DNA of 64,000 bases from Thunnus maccoyii (taxonomy: Eukaryota > Chordata > Actinopteri > Scombriformes > Scombridae). The notes under the pieces are model-generated. The model saw nothing but the letters and a program-made list of their open reading frames with translations, made no database searches and had not been told where the DNA came from. The DNA lies in NCBI RefSeq assembly GCF_910596095.1, contig NC_056535.1, forward strand, positions 8,473,501 to 8,537,500, given 5' to 3'. Both the position numbers and the translations under genes were made by a program. Within the stretch, counting starts at the first letter, position 1, and every line of letters begins with the position of its first letter. Shown one piece after another: positions 1 through 26,283 of the stretch.

Positions 1-2030
1 CTGCACAACACTTCGCCTCTGTGAACCTTATCACTTTATAAGTGACATATAAAATACCAACATGTTCTGCCCCATGAGTATCAACACAGGATGAAAAGTA
101 GTCTGTCAATGGTGATCTCTCAGGCACACTAGTCTTGAATTTTTTACTGCTGAGGAGTTAGAAGGCCAAAGATGGAAGGACAACAGCAGGATGGGGGTGA
201 AGGGAGAGAAGAAGAGGCAGTGGTAAGTACTGGGTAATTAGCCCTGTACTTACTCTTTCCTGTCTTCACATAATTCTCTCTGAAATCAGCATAGAAACCT
301 TCAGGTGGAAAAAGCTTGAATGCATGTGGCATGTTATACAATATACAAACAGTTTATTTAGTTAAAAATCTTTTGAAAAGGTTGTTTCAAAGCAATGCTG
401 CTGATTTTGATTTGGCAGTGAAGTTCATTACTACCATCCATTCGCAAAATGTACTGAGACTTAGTTGTTATATGTCTTGTTGGCTAGACATATATGATTT
501 CCTGACTTGTTACTAGTAAATATGAATAAAATTGTTAACACAATTATTCACAATAACATCTTGTGGGTGACTTAAAGCACACATACATTGCATGCAGATT
601 AATCCAGATGTATGCAGATTTGTTAGCCAGTTTATAAAGATTGATCACACAATCAAATCACCAAAAGTTGAAAATCATAATGAGTAAAAAGCCTTGTGCT
701 TTTTTGTTGTGTGTGCTTTTTGGTCTGTTTGTATATCTGCCTGGGTGAGGGAGCCTCAATTACATTCCACGGAGACCCAAAGAGGGGCCCCGTGGCCCTC
801 TGTTTGTGCCCCATCCCCCACAAAACATGGAAAACTGACCTCCCCCCTCAGTGAGTGTGAGATACTTTATTCCATCCCCCCTCCCCATTCGGCCTCTCTA
901 CTTTGAAAGGACAGGAGATAACAGTTTGAAAGGACAGGAGATAGCCCCATAATCATTAATGTATTCAGATTGGTTTACCTGCAAACAGCTAACAGCATGC
1001 CTTTCTTTGCTCCAGACCCAATCCCTTCCCCCAACTTCTCAACACTATGCAGATCCAATGAAACCTCAAAAGATCTCACACATCTACTACCAGCTACAAC
1101 ACTATTACAACTAAACCTGCTGAACAGTAAAGAGACAAAAAGGAACATTTTTTTTTAGATCTCATTTCCAGGCATAAAATCACACACACATTTCATAACA
1201 TGCAGGTATACGAATTGAATGATTACATGATATTATGTGTCTAAAACTGTGAGTAGGTTTACTAAAGTGTAGAGTTCAGTAAGGTAAATCCATTGTCTCA
1301 TCAGTTACAAGTGTAACTGTTATTTTCACAAAAGTGCAGGAAAGCAGTATAATAAATGGTAGAATAATTTGCGGTAATAAGCAAGTAATGAAACACAACA
1401 CAAACACAGCCAGGTATACCTAGAGCTGTACATATAATGTTCTTTTTTTTTTTTTTAACATTTTGTCTTTTCAGTGAGCGATCTTCTGATTAGTAGAGTT
1501 ATCCATTGTTTGAGTGTAACCTAGAAAGTGACAAATAAACTGTTGTGAAAAGTTAGGTGACATTTTTCTTTAAAAATGCCCAAATTGCTACATGAAGATA
1601 ATGTGTCTGATATAGTTTTTAACATTGTGGCCCCATAAACCACAAGTCAGTGATGTGTCTCAATAAACTAATTATTCACAAGAGTAAGTCTCTTGTGATT
1701 GATCAAGAAGAGTAAAGAAGAGGCTAAAGCAACACTTTGCGTTACATTACTTTACCTGGCTGGTAACAGGTTTGTGCAAGTTAAAATAAACACTTTATAA
1801 GACCCTTTCAGTGCCAGTTCAGATGCTTTTCATGGCAACTTTTTGTGAAAAAATGATAAAGTAGCCTAAATTTTAATTAGAATACAGCAAAGCAAGCACA
1901 ACCAAGGATGCTTATTTACTCTGCAATGTATGGACTGAGGAAAAATATGAAAGAAGTCTTTTAAAACCACACTTAAGACATTCAAGGCCTTGAATTTATG
2001 GAGGACTTGAGTGCTTTTGAAGGAGTTGGC
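1..2030. other. No gene recognised
   Basis: Both strands were read; only short unsupported open frames are present. The stretch is AT-rich with several short A or T runs (for example around 1441-1456). It may be intron or intergenic DNA of a neighbouring gene outside the window, but no exon with conserved protein sequence is visible. Confidence 0.6.
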
Positions 2031-2039
2031 CTCTGCAAT

Positions 2040-2119
2040 GAAAGGTTAGCTATACGGCGCCATCTTGGGGACTGCAGGGCTCGTTACCGGTCGGCCACCT
2101 GCAGTCCGGACACCACACG
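2040..2119 (+). promoter_or_regulatory. Possible GC-rich promoter / noncoding first exon
   Basis: A short GC- and CpG-rich island stands out from its AT-rich surroundings. It contains GGCGCCATCTTGG, which fits the YY1 core GCCATCTT often found at vertebrate transcription starts, and it ends at a good donor (CACACG|gtaagc, intron from 2120). It could be a distal noncoding first exon of zmynd8, or a promoter for a gene outside the window. No coding sequence is claimed. Confidence 0.3.
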
Positions 2120-2134
2120 GTAAGCGATATTTTT

Positions 2135-2330
2135 TGTTCCTAGGATGGCGAAGTCTTGACCCGCCCTACTCTACCTCTGATTGGCTAGTACCTCCGTACA
2201 TTCGTTGGTTGGGTTGGTTAGGTTTAGGCACGAGGACTGAGATTAGTTAGAATTAGGGTAAAAATATCAGGGTCAGCCAATCAGAGGTAGCGTAGGGCGG
2301 GTCATGAATTCGCCATCCTAGGAAGTAACA
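2135..2330. mobile_element. Fold-back MITE, about 196 bp
   Basis: The left arm, from TGTTCCTAGGATGGCGAA (2135), and the right arm, ending TTCGCCATCCTAGGAAGTAACA (2309-2330, trimmed here to its repeat part), are imperfect inverted repeats of about 50 bp. Both arms carry the segment CTCTGATTGGCT / AGCCAATCAGAG and a GGGCGGGTC-type block. Non-coding DNA with long inverted arms and a spacer of about 90 bp fits a miniature inverted-repeat element. The family was not identified. Confidence 0.7.
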
Positions 2331-4955
2331 TTGGCACACAGTAACGGTACAGTGACCAACAAATGTGACAGAAAATGTATACAGCTACATATTGCTAGTT
2401 ACCGTTTTATGAAAGTGTCACCTGAATAATTTAATGTCGTTATCACACCTGGTAAGTAGACAGGCAAGGTGTTTTGTATGTCGTCTCTGTTGGGTGAGTG
2501 TGTCTTTGGCACAAGCTCATGGCTAATTAGTCAATTAACGCTAGCTGACTTAATGGTAACATGAATTTAACTAATTCGGTGGCTAGTCAACGTTAAATAC
2601 AAGTCAATAATGCAAATATTAACCGGCGAGGGAAACGATTCCAATATCATAAAACCTTAGTTAAAATGAGTCCATGTAACAATTAACAGTTCACTTTATT
2701 TTGTCTCATGTTAACACGTCTTTAGCAGTTAATTGTGTGACTTTGCTACTCAGCTTGCGTGGAGAAAGAGTACATTAAAATGATACATTATTAGCTAATT
2801 GCTTAATTGTTGTTATAGTTGTACTAACGTCAAGTATAGTGGAAAAAAACAAGTTGTAAAATTCATTATCCTTACCTTGCTGACCCACAATCCTCTTTCG
2901 AAGGCGTTTTCCTACTAATTAGAAAAACGAGTTGCTAGATTTACAGTTCTGTAAATGCGAAAGCAACATCTGGAATTAGGTGTTATGTTGGTGCCAGCGT
3001 CTCCTCCTGGCATGCACTTGAACTCTGCAAGAATTTAGATTTGGCGGTAAACCAAGCTCAATGATGACCAGCATTAAGGCTGGATCACAGGGGAACTGTC
3101 CCTGTAGGTCCCAGGTTCACTGTGTGCCACATGTGTTTTTTGGCTATTTGATAAAGTCCTTTTTGTTTGGCAATATGCACCACTAAAGCATGTCATGCAT
3201 TATTACCTAATCTTAAAGCCCAGTTTTGACAGCTCCAGTGTCAAAATCTAGTTTTAAGACATTTATCGTGTCAGTTTAGATTCATCGAAATATGTTTGTG
3301 TTTGATCAAATTGCCACACAGCAAATGTGAGGGCAGGTAGTATGGTTAAATATAATAAGCTACACTTTGTAGCCTGTTGTGTGTGCACTGCTAAGTGATA
3401 CGCACTTCAAGGTGAAAGGGTACATATCTGCATGATAGGTTAATCTGAGTTAAGAGTTGTTTATTTTATACCTAGAAATCAGAATATTTGCTGACTATTG
3501 ATGTAGGCCTCACCCCGTTATCATCCCACCTACATTATATACTCGTGTGATTCTATATTTTATCATGGCAACAAAAATATTTCTCTGTTGGGCTATTTAG
3601 AAAAACATTTTCAAATAGGCTTCTTAGTTTACTACTTATTTATTTGCTGGTCTCAATACATCAATAAGTTTATGAATATCTGAGTCAGTTTGTGGTGTGT
3701 TGCAAAACAGTTTTCCCACAAGAGGTCACTGCTGTTCTTCCAGTTTCAAGATAGGCCACAACAAATTGAACAGTGTAGACAGGTGCTTCCCTGCAGCCGA
3801 ACATTAATCATTGCAAAAATAGTGCATGTGTGGTATTATGGCCAGCAACCACATACTGAAACAAAAAAAAAAGAATTTCGGTATGTTGTGTTTTACCTAC
3901 AGAGAGGCAACGATCTGTTTCCCTCTAAAACCATTTGACCTCATATGTTTTGGTTTAATCCCGCTTATTATAATGTGTGCTGTGAATTTACAACAAAATG
4001 ATTTATATCAGCTTAAAGTGGTGGATAACCTAGACTGTAATTGAATGATGGATAGACAAGCTTTTCCATCCACTAAATCACCAGTTCCATCTTAGTATTG
4101 ACAAGGAGCACTGAGCCTATCAGTGTTTACACCTTCACTTTGCTAAAGCGCTTTGAGATCAGGATTAATTCTATAGATTTTTAGAAACAAATCGGTGGCT
4201 GATTTGCTAACAGATTTACACTTTCATATAGTGTCAACCAAATGACTTTGTTAACCACTTTGGATTTACAGTTAAACTATTCTTGCTAGTTATAAACTTT
4301 GTTAAAACATTTATATTTGTCATTGTATGATATATAAAGTTATGATGATAAAGTTTTAATAATGCAGTTGAGATTGGTACACTCCCTCAGACATTGAGAA
4401 TACATTTCTGTCTTTTTAGCAAGACACTAAATTCCCCCCTGCTGCAGCGCTGCTAGCTGTCACTTTGCTCGTAGCTCTCAGGTGCACACAGTGTGTGAGC
4501 CACATGAACATTACATATGTGCATTATGCAAAGTGTGTAAAGCCACGTATTCTTTATGAAGAATGAGAAATATGTAAGAAATAAAATAATAAATAAAAAG
4601 AATTTCTGTCTGTCAAAATGAGACAGGGCTTTTCTTTAGTAACTCATATTTTTACTAAAATGCTGCAAGTGAAAATGAAATCCTGATAAGCTGTGAAAAA
4701 AAGAAAATATTATAAAAGCTTAGTTTTTATTTCACAGTAAATGTACAACGTTACAGACATGGCACTTCCTCCTTGACTGATGAGCAATGGATTTTCTAAA
4801 GAAAAGTTTGAAGTTGTCTTAACATGTTTTGAATAAGCTCAGACAAGCTCATACTGCATGTCTCAAGATATGCATTAGACAAAATAAAGAAAACAAGAAA
4901 CTCATGAAATGGAAAAATTGTGATGAATGCAGGAGAACTATGCGTATATATTGTG
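2331..4955. other. No gene recognised; one possible minus-strand donor
   Basis: AT-rich DNA without convincing exons. At 2872-2878 the minus strand reads AGCAAG|gtaagg after a slightly GC-richer stretch (2880-3010). This could be the donor of a noncoding first exon transcribed leftwards, but that is speculation from one splice-like site. Confidence 0.4.
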
Positions 4956-5236
4956 AGTAGGGCTATTACTTTCATCATAGATTAATCTGACGATTATTTT
5001 CTCAATCATCAGTCTGTAAAGTATCAGTGAAAATAGCCCCTTTTAATTTCCCAGAGCCCAAAGTGATGCTTGGACCAACAGTCCAATGAAAGATATTTCA
5101 CACTCATATAAGACAAAAAAAAGCATTTGAGAAGCTGGAATTAGCAAATGAATGATTAAAGTAAAATGTCAAAATAGTTACCAATTATTTTCTTTTGATC
5201 AACTAATTTATTAATCCTCTAGTTGTTGCAGCAGCA
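4956..5236. repeat. Old teleost interspersed repeat (hAT-like MITE remnant)
   Basis: The segment opens with AGTAGGGCTATTACTTTCAT, continues through ATTAATCTGACGATTATTTT, and ends near CTAGTTGTTGCAGCAGC. This matches my memory of a very common fish repeat whose consensus begins AGGGCTGCAACTA and contains repeated ATTAATCGATTA-type motifs. The copy is diverged and has no coding capacity. Confidence 0.6.
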
Positions 5237-5879
5237 ATTGTGAGGTACCACACATTTTCTTGTAAATCACTGTAAATCTTGTGAAAACATTGTGAACTCA
5301 TGCTCCATTATGGAACCACATAACAGAAACTGAAAGTCATTGTTTCTTACTGTATAATCTTGGACTATCTGGACCCACATTGTTAACATGCAATCACACC
5401 CTGTACGAAGGCCAGCATCAGGCAGATCACATGACTGTAATTTAGTCTGCATTTTTAGCATTGTTGTTAAACCTTTATAAGAGTGGAATACATCTCAATC
5501 ATTGCCTATTTACCCTTTGCTTTTATTTATATAGCAGTTTTTAATCTTTCCCACAGTGACTTGTTTAACTTAAGGGAGGGAACTAAGTGAGACAAATTCC
5601 TCTTGAAGAATACAGCCTCAGGCCTGTCCTTTATGCGCACATCTGCTGACTGCCCTCGACAACTGTACCAAAGACCCACTGTGTAGCAAGTTTATGAAAC
5701 CACAACAGCTGTATGCAGCCTTCTTGGTGGCTGATATGTGTGCAGTGGCAGATCATTTTGATCTGGGCCTAGCTCCTCTTGCACTGAGTACTGCGTTTCA
5801 GCCTGCCTGTGCTAAACAAAAGACAAGCAGCCAGGAAATGCATTAGCCAATCAGCAGCTGCCTTACATTTTGTCAGCAA

Positions 5880-6026
5880 GCGTGGCCAGTCTCAGTGTGC
5901 CTTATATCAGAGCAGTGAGTCGGACAGCTTGGAGAGCCGTGGCTGTGCTCTGAGCAGGGTGAGGGCTGACAGGGCTGTCCTCCATGTTTTAATAAGCATT
6001 GACATATCACACAGAGTTTTTTAGCC

Positions 6027-6040
<14 letters not shown>
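5880..6040 (+). promoter_or_regulatory. zmynd8 upstream promoter and first coding exon
   Basis: A TATA-like TTATAT lies at 5902-5907. The following leader includes a two-codon upstream frame (ATG TTT TAA, 5984-5992). The start codon at 6027 reads Met-His-Pro-Gln-(Ser) and the exon ends at the donor AG|gtaagc (6041). The residues and splice phase fit the conserved N-terminus of long ZMYND8 isoforms when joined to the exon at 10728. The transcription start itself is not determined. Confidence 0.6.
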
Positions 6041-19723
<13,683 letters not shown>

Positions 19724-20990
19724 CTGTGCTTACCAGACTTGAAAATGTAAATGTATAGATTGTTTTTTCACTACATGGATATGTCTATATCAGTTGTTCT
19801 GTTCAAGTGGCTGTTCAGGGAGCAATCCAAAATATTTTTATTTATATATTTTTGTTTGCCTTTCAGAGCTCACTAATGCCCCCAGTGCACAGTGGGTTTT
19901 GAAACATTTTAAATGTGGAAGCAAGACTGACAGTAGATAGTTAGTAACCACTAGAGGGGGCAGTTTAACAATGTATACTGCATATTCATGCACTCCTTTG
20001 CAGTCTATAGAGAGCTGTCAGTATAAAGTTCATAAGAGCATGCCTGACTGTCAAAAACGTACACATAGTGTAAAGGACAACAGTTAAACAGTTAAAGACT
20101 GTAAAAATGTAACCTCTTTTAATGGACCACCCCACTTTTAGATTAGAGGACTGTTGACAGAAATGTCTGTAAATTACTTATTTTGTATTCTATGTTAATT
20201 TATTTGTTATTCTAATGTTGCCTGCTGTATACTGCAAAGAAAATAACAAATACAAACATTTTAAAGAAGCTGTTTCTATGGTTACAAGTGTGCTCTAATT
20301 AGTCACAAAGCAGTCTGCAATCAATTAGCATAGTTTCAACTATAGGTTGACCCTAAGTAGAGTTTAAAGAACTTTTCTGAAACTCAAGTTTACTCTTTAG
20401 TTCGAAGGTTTACTCACAAACAGTGCCATCTTAAGTTGTATCTTATAGGTGAGAGGAACTTGTTCATGTGTTGGATTGGTTTTGGTATATGTAAATTTAA
20501 AACTATATTACTACTATACTATATTACTATATACTTTTTTAACTGTAACAGGTGCCACATTTAAGTAGAGGGTTATAAGAGCCATAAATACAGACTTATA
20601 AGTCTGCAATTTTGCATCAACTGTCAGAAAAACACAGATAAAAGTTAAGAAATCTTACTCATAAGAATGAAAAGTTATCTGACATTCATTTTTAAGCATT
20701 ATACCCTTGATATAATACTATGTTTGGAATACAAAGAGGTGAGCCAATTGCAATATTTAGTATTGTCTGCTAAAGGTGCCTAATTAAAATTTTAAATTTT
20801 AAAAATTTAGGAAAAGTTACATGTAGCTCGAGGTTTTCAGCCGTCAGTTTTTGTAGTGTAGTGTACACACAGATTTGGATTTAACCCAAAAATCTAGCAT
20901 GCGGTTTATTAATGGTAAGGTCCCGTCTTCGTGCAATGACAAGTTCAGCAAGGCACACTGAAGTTTTGCGTTGAGGTTTGTAAACCATCT
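19724..20990 (+). other. zmynd8 3' UTR, approximate extent
   Basis: AT-rich noncoding DNA after the zmynd8 stop. No canonical AATAAA was found close to the stop; an ATTAAA variant occurs at 20783-20788 and is a candidate cleavage signal. The end of the transcript cannot be fixed from sequence. Confidence 0.4.
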
Positions 20991-21455
20991 TCACAACTCA
21001 TTGCTTGGTCCTCCGGAATTAAACAAGTTTCCTTTGCACCTCACCTGAAATGACAAAAAAAGGGAAACAGGGAAACAGCAGATGAAGACTTGGATGAACT
21101 GTGCTCAGTGTTATATTTTCATCACCATCCTTTTAGATGGTTATGGTGAAGTGTTCAGTTCAGGAAAACAACTTGGGACATAGGTAACAATGTAACTAGT
21201 CCACATTGACATTGTCATAGTAATTGTTACTATATAAAAAAAATACCAACAAAATATGTATGTGTTTTCTACATTTGCTGTTAGTGGCAGGCTTCCTCTT
21301 CATAATTATTATTATTTCAAACTATAACAGATGGATAACACTATAATTTTATCCATCATGTTTCTATAAACAGAACTTCAAAATACATTTTGAGGTACTC
21401 CTCCCTTATCATCTTTCTTATGGATGGAGAGTGGTCTGTAGTAAACACCTCCACC

Positions 21456-22389
21456 TCAAGCCCCAAATCCAGGATCTCTCAAGTCCATGCTTAAAGCCTT
21501 CAAGTTAAACCCCCAATACCTTAAACTTTTAACCCCCCATACATACCTCCCATCCCCAGACAGATGAGCCAACTTTAGGACTAGTGGTTCCTCTTCCTTG
21601 TTTTCAATTGGTTCTGGATTTTGTTCGAGAAAGACCTTCGCCAGTATCTTATCTCTCTGCAATGTGTAAAAGTCCTCTATGGCAGGATAGAGGTATTGTC
21701 TTATGTACGTCGTAGAAAGTTGTTGGACTCATAATTTTTAGGTTCATGACCTTTGAAAACTCATCCAACTCTGTGATTGTGCTCCTTGTAAATAGAACAG
21801 AAGACACAGCAAGCAGGTCAGCTGGCATTCCTCGAACATCAGGGGATGATTTCTAAGTGCCAGAATGTCCTTTGAGACAGTGCCATGTGACCTTCATCTG
21901 TGCGCCAAAAAATGAAACGGTGGTGTTGTTCATAGACGATCCACATTTCTGGCACATCTTGAAGGGTTCCATCATTGCCTTTGATTCTTGCCAGCCTGTC
22001 TTCCCAGCCTCGTCATCAGATAATGACGTGGTAGTAGAGTCTGATTCTGGACAGAAGTTCTCATCATGAGGATCCAGGCATTCAATGCTGCTGAAACTGG
22101 TGTCTAGATCAACTGATGGTTGTTTTACTGTCCCAGAGCCCACCTGCAATGAAGTGACGATGTGAGAAAGGTTTTTATTCAAATAATTTTGTAATTTAGT
22201 CAGAGATATAATTTCAGATCAGCCTGGAAAAAGATACATTTGGCCATTAGATGCTAACCCACATTGCTTGACTTACAGTCAAACGTCTTCTGAGTCTCTG
22301 TGGAGCACCTTGTTCTGTTTGTTTAGCCGGTGTTGAGGTTCTCATACCCGCTGAAGACTGCCCTGCCTCTGGCTTCAATAACGATGGAC
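21456..22389 (-). pseudogene. Degenerate transposase-like gene
   Basis: Read right to left, an N-terminal low-complexity segment (22389-22278) meets a donor-like gtaagt, then an acceptor (ttgcag, about 22147). Next comes an open stretch with a zinc-like CQKCGS motif and the motif TWHCLKGHSGT, followed by an in-frame stop (about 21855) where this family, as I remember it, has Trp. The sequence remains readable beyond the stop (DVRGMPADLLAVSSVLFT, TTFYDVH, LAHLSGDGR) down to about 21540. I recall this arrangement from abundant transposase-derived proteins of fish genomes, possibly Kolobok-like or THAP-associated; the superfamily is not certain. The stop and the frame changes make it non-functional. 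The minus strand at 22906-22787 begins MSSRCMVPRCDN, which could be a THAP-like C-x4-C start of the same element. Confidence 0.5.
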
Positions 22390-22419
22390 TAACAATGACA
22401 ACTTACAATAAAAAGCATG

Positions 22420-23290
22420 TCATACTTTAAGATAGTATATCAATCAATATATGGCAGGGGATACCCATCCCCAATCCTCCAAATTTTCACAAATGAGCAT
22501 ACTGTAATAATGTCCACCCAACCAGCAGCAAATAATAGGCAGGTGAACAAATGCTGCATGGAAATTGCATGGACAACCCCACATCTATTCATTTGTAGAT
22601 GAGGCAGGAACCTGCTTGCAAATAACCTGTTGTTCTCGAATCAACATTCCAACTATCAGTGGCACATTGAAATGCTGGTAACCACAGTGGTGGAGGGACT
22701 TCCAAGCTTGCCAAACATAATGTAAAAATAGACATACATTTATGCCAGTACTGATTTTGGTGTGTTCTCGTCATATTTGGGGTTTTTTATTGCTCAGAGC
22801 CATTCTTTGCACCATTCAACATAATCAGTGGTAGCTTACGCTTACTCCCTCCTCTCTCTTTTTTTCTGCAGTTGTCGCATCTAGGCACCATACAACGAGA
22901 GGACATGTTTGTTGTCGACAAAACGAGTCCAATTCAATTTACATTGTTCTTTTTGGCTTTATGGTCAAAGAGTGAAGTATTTGAGAGACCTTTCTAACTT
23001 TTTGTACACAGAGGCACGTTTGAAACGCCCACCTCCACGTGCTGGGCAGGTTTTGAAAGGATTTGGGGACTGGGTGTCAGAAGCTCGCACGCAATGCATC
23101 CTGGTAAATGTAGGCTCTGTCAGCTTGGCTCAGCGAGCAGGAAAACTTAGCTGTCTTGGTCAATATAGCACGCACTGAAGAATTCATTGCTTCAATTGAC
23201 TACATTTAACATCAACACTGATTGTACATCAACATAAAAAGTGGCGAAATTTCCCTTTAAACTAGCATACATACTGTAAACCTCAAGCTA
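22420..23290. other. No further gene seen
   Basis: Apart from the THAP-like fragment on the minus strand near 22906, this stretch between the transposase remnant and the dido1 promoter shows no conserved coding sequence. Short open frames here lack recognisable family features. Confidence 0.5.
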
Positions 23291-23299
23291 AACAAACAT

Positions 23300-23476
23300 T
23301 GTTGCTTGTGCCTGCTGCGTTTCTCCTCCTGACCTGTGGCGGCGCTGCAGACACACAGAGCGCACTCCGTAAACCGTCAGCCATCTGCCGCAGTCAGTTA
23401 GCTCCAGCGGGAATGGAAAATGGAGGATTGACCGAAGAAAGAGCGAGAGCGTATCATCGGTATTTCTAGCGTGTAG
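23300..23476 (+). promoter_or_regulatory. dido1 promoter and noncoding first exon (candidate)
   Basis: A CpG-containing stretch (CCTGTGGCGGCGCTGCAGAC, then GCGCACTCCG and AGCGGGAATGG) lies 2.8 kb upstream of the first dido1 coding exon. A candidate exon ends at GCGTGTAG|gtgggt (intron from 23477). The CpG-richer character continues to about 24270, consistent with a housekeeping promoter. The transcription start and any divergent leftward transcription are not determined. Confidence 0.45.
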
Positions 23477-24930
23477 GTGGGTGGAATACAACCATTTGAA
23501 CATTTACTAGTGTATTGTTGAATTTTCGTGGGGTTCCTCCTCCTGCAGGAGCTGAACAGTTGACTCCAGGTATCCGAGGCAAGGTTGAACATGACGTTAG
23601 CTGTGACGTTAACTTACGGTTAGCTAACAGTTACAGTTAAACTAACGTTACGCTATTTAATGTCACTCCGGTCCCTCATACTTGTTACGTACGAGTCTTG
23701 CTGCAGAAGGAATGTCTCACTTGGTCATTGTGTGTGTTTTTTGAAGGGTTACTCAAATGGCTAATATCTAAGCTACAGTTCAGTTTTCAGTTAGCATGCC
23801 CATGCTCGTGGTAGCTAATGGCGTGTGTACGTGCACGTTTCGCAACGCACAGTTCCATGTTATAAGACGATGAAGTGAAGCGTAACATGAATGGACTTAA
23901 CATTATACCGGGAGTTGCCAAGAATACCCCCTACCATTATCTTAACAATTTAGAGAGCTCTGCTCACGGTTCGTGTTAGCTTTAACATTAGCTAGTAGTA
24001 GGACGGAGTGCTTGCTCTGCGGCCGTCATTGACTGGGACGGGTGTGCAGGAGGTGCAGTCTCATGTCGTAGCTTGGTTTGTTGTCCAGTCCCTCCAACAA
24101 AGCCCAGCAAAACTTGCACATAATTCAGGTCACACTTGACAATCTGCATGCGATAATATTATGTATGGTTGTGACTGGGAATTCAGAGCTGCTCGATCGT
24201 GCGCGTCGAGGCCGTGTGCTCCTTCCCTCTCGGTGTCGAGCAGCAGTTACTACATCTCGGTATTGCTGTTACATGCATAACATCTAGCATCATTGATAAC
24301 ATGTGTCAGAATCTGTTAATCTTAAAAAAAGTCGATTGAATCGTTTTGTCTCGAAAGTGTTTAATCTGATCTTCATCCCGGACCCCTCCCACCTTTTCTT
24401 GGCAACAGCTTCCCCCTCATTCACGTGGCACGGTGTCGTGACCACCAGCACACTATTGGAGCATTCTTGTTTAATCACCATTAGTCTTTTGGTTGGATGT
24501 TTTTAAAAGCAGATTAAATGATTATGGATTCACAATATAATTGTATGCATTGTATCAAATTATTAAAATAATTCAAGTTTTTTTTTTAAATCTATTATTG
24601 TGAAAATTGCAAATAATTCCCCTCATGCACAGCAAACAATTGTCCGCCTCATGTTTGGGCAGTTACACCTTTTGTGCATTTTCAGTTACTGTGAAAAATC
24701 CAATCCAGTTTAAATTTACTTGTGTTTGGTGTATTGTTTGTTTTGTCACATAAAGTTAAATCTTTGAGTCATTTTTTTAATTGAGAAAGACTCCAATTAC
24801 TAAACCTCATGTTTTGCGCATAATTTTTAAAATCTAAACTGAGTTATTGAGTCCACGCTGTTATTGCAGCTTAGCTTTTCTGTGAAGGGCAGAGTGCCTT
24901 GATCTTAACTTATTTTTTTCCCTCTGGCAG

Positions 24931-25025
24931 ATTCTTTAACCCTGCACCAAGACTGATGGTTACTGCTGTGAATCCTTTGTTTTGTTTGAAGAAGCACTCT
25001 GTCACCCATCGCTGCTGAACTGCAG
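24931..25025 (+). other. Probable dido1 5' UTR exon with a 20-codon uORF
   Basis: A clean polypyrimidine tract and acceptor (ctctggcag) precede 24931, and CTGCAG|gtacag follows 25025. The 95 bp interval includes a complete upstream frame, ATG at 24956-24958 to TGA at 25016-25018 (20 aa). If the exon is used, this uORF could dampen translation of the main frame at 26284. Confidence 0.5.
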
Positions 25026-26283
25026 GTACAGATATTAACAATTTTCATAATGTGTCGTTCAATTGAGTAGGATTTTTTTTTTTTTACCTGGAGAATCTTA
25101 AGCTCTGTACATCTTCATGATTCATGATCAACATTACCTATTTCTGAATTGTATGAGGCCACAATTCAGTTTTAGACTTGATCCATGGAATTACTGAACA
25201 TGGTATTCTGTTCCCAATCCTGATATTCTCCCTGAAAATGATTTGAACAGTAAACATTGTCTGTATTCTTAAGTTTAAAAATGCTGTATATAGTTAATTT
25301 TTGTCAAGGTGGTTACTTCACCATTACATACAACCCTAATTTGCAGCATTGGACTATAGAGGGTATGCACGTGATGTGATTATACACAGAAGTTGCCACA
25401 GTCACTCCCCCTGAGTGGCAAACATGTTACAGTTAACATCTGTCATAATGCTTTCACATGCAAAACACTGCCATAATTTTTAAGAGCTATTATACAATCA
25501 ATTATGCAGATTTAAAAAAATCTTTCACAAGTTTTTACAGACTGCAGAACGCTTAAGAGAAGGGAAGAGATGTGAAGTGATACTTTCTAAGGGGCTGTGG
25601 AACATCAGAAGAGAAAGTACACAGTTTTTTGAATGAAGTGTAATAAAATCTAAATGTTTCCACAAACATGTTTGAATCAGAATATCACTTAAAGTCTTTG
25701 ATTATGATTCAGCTGACTAATGTGAAGTTGGGCATTTATTTGCCTCAGGCCTACAAAATACTCCTCTGCTTCTCGATCCACACATGTAGAGGTGTCAGGA
25801 TACTCAGATCGGACCACATTTCAATGCCCACAGACCGTTGAGGAAATTGTACAGGTCATTGTTGATACTGATGGCCTTCATGTTTGTTACGTTTTGATAT
25901 TTGTTTGTTTTCCTTCTTTATCACCATACATAGCAGCCATACTGACACTGTTTTGCTATTCAGTGATGGGGTGGTATGGTGAGAAAGTGATGTCAGTGCA
26001 TACCTTCTATAGAGCTGTTATTAAAAATTATAGATGACTTAACACACATAATGAGTTAAACTAACGTTGTATTTTATTTGGAGTGAGAATGTAATAGAAA
26101 CAAGCCTATCTAAAAAGTTAAGACAGAGCAGTCCAGTCACTGCCTACTGAAAGAACACCTGGCGGCCCTCAGTGTTTGTCACAATACTTTATAGAGTGAA
26201 AAGAGTGACTCATAGCTGGTCTTTTGTGCTCTTCTCTTAACTGTAGACATTCAGTTTGAAAGTAGTGATTGACTCCATCATCT

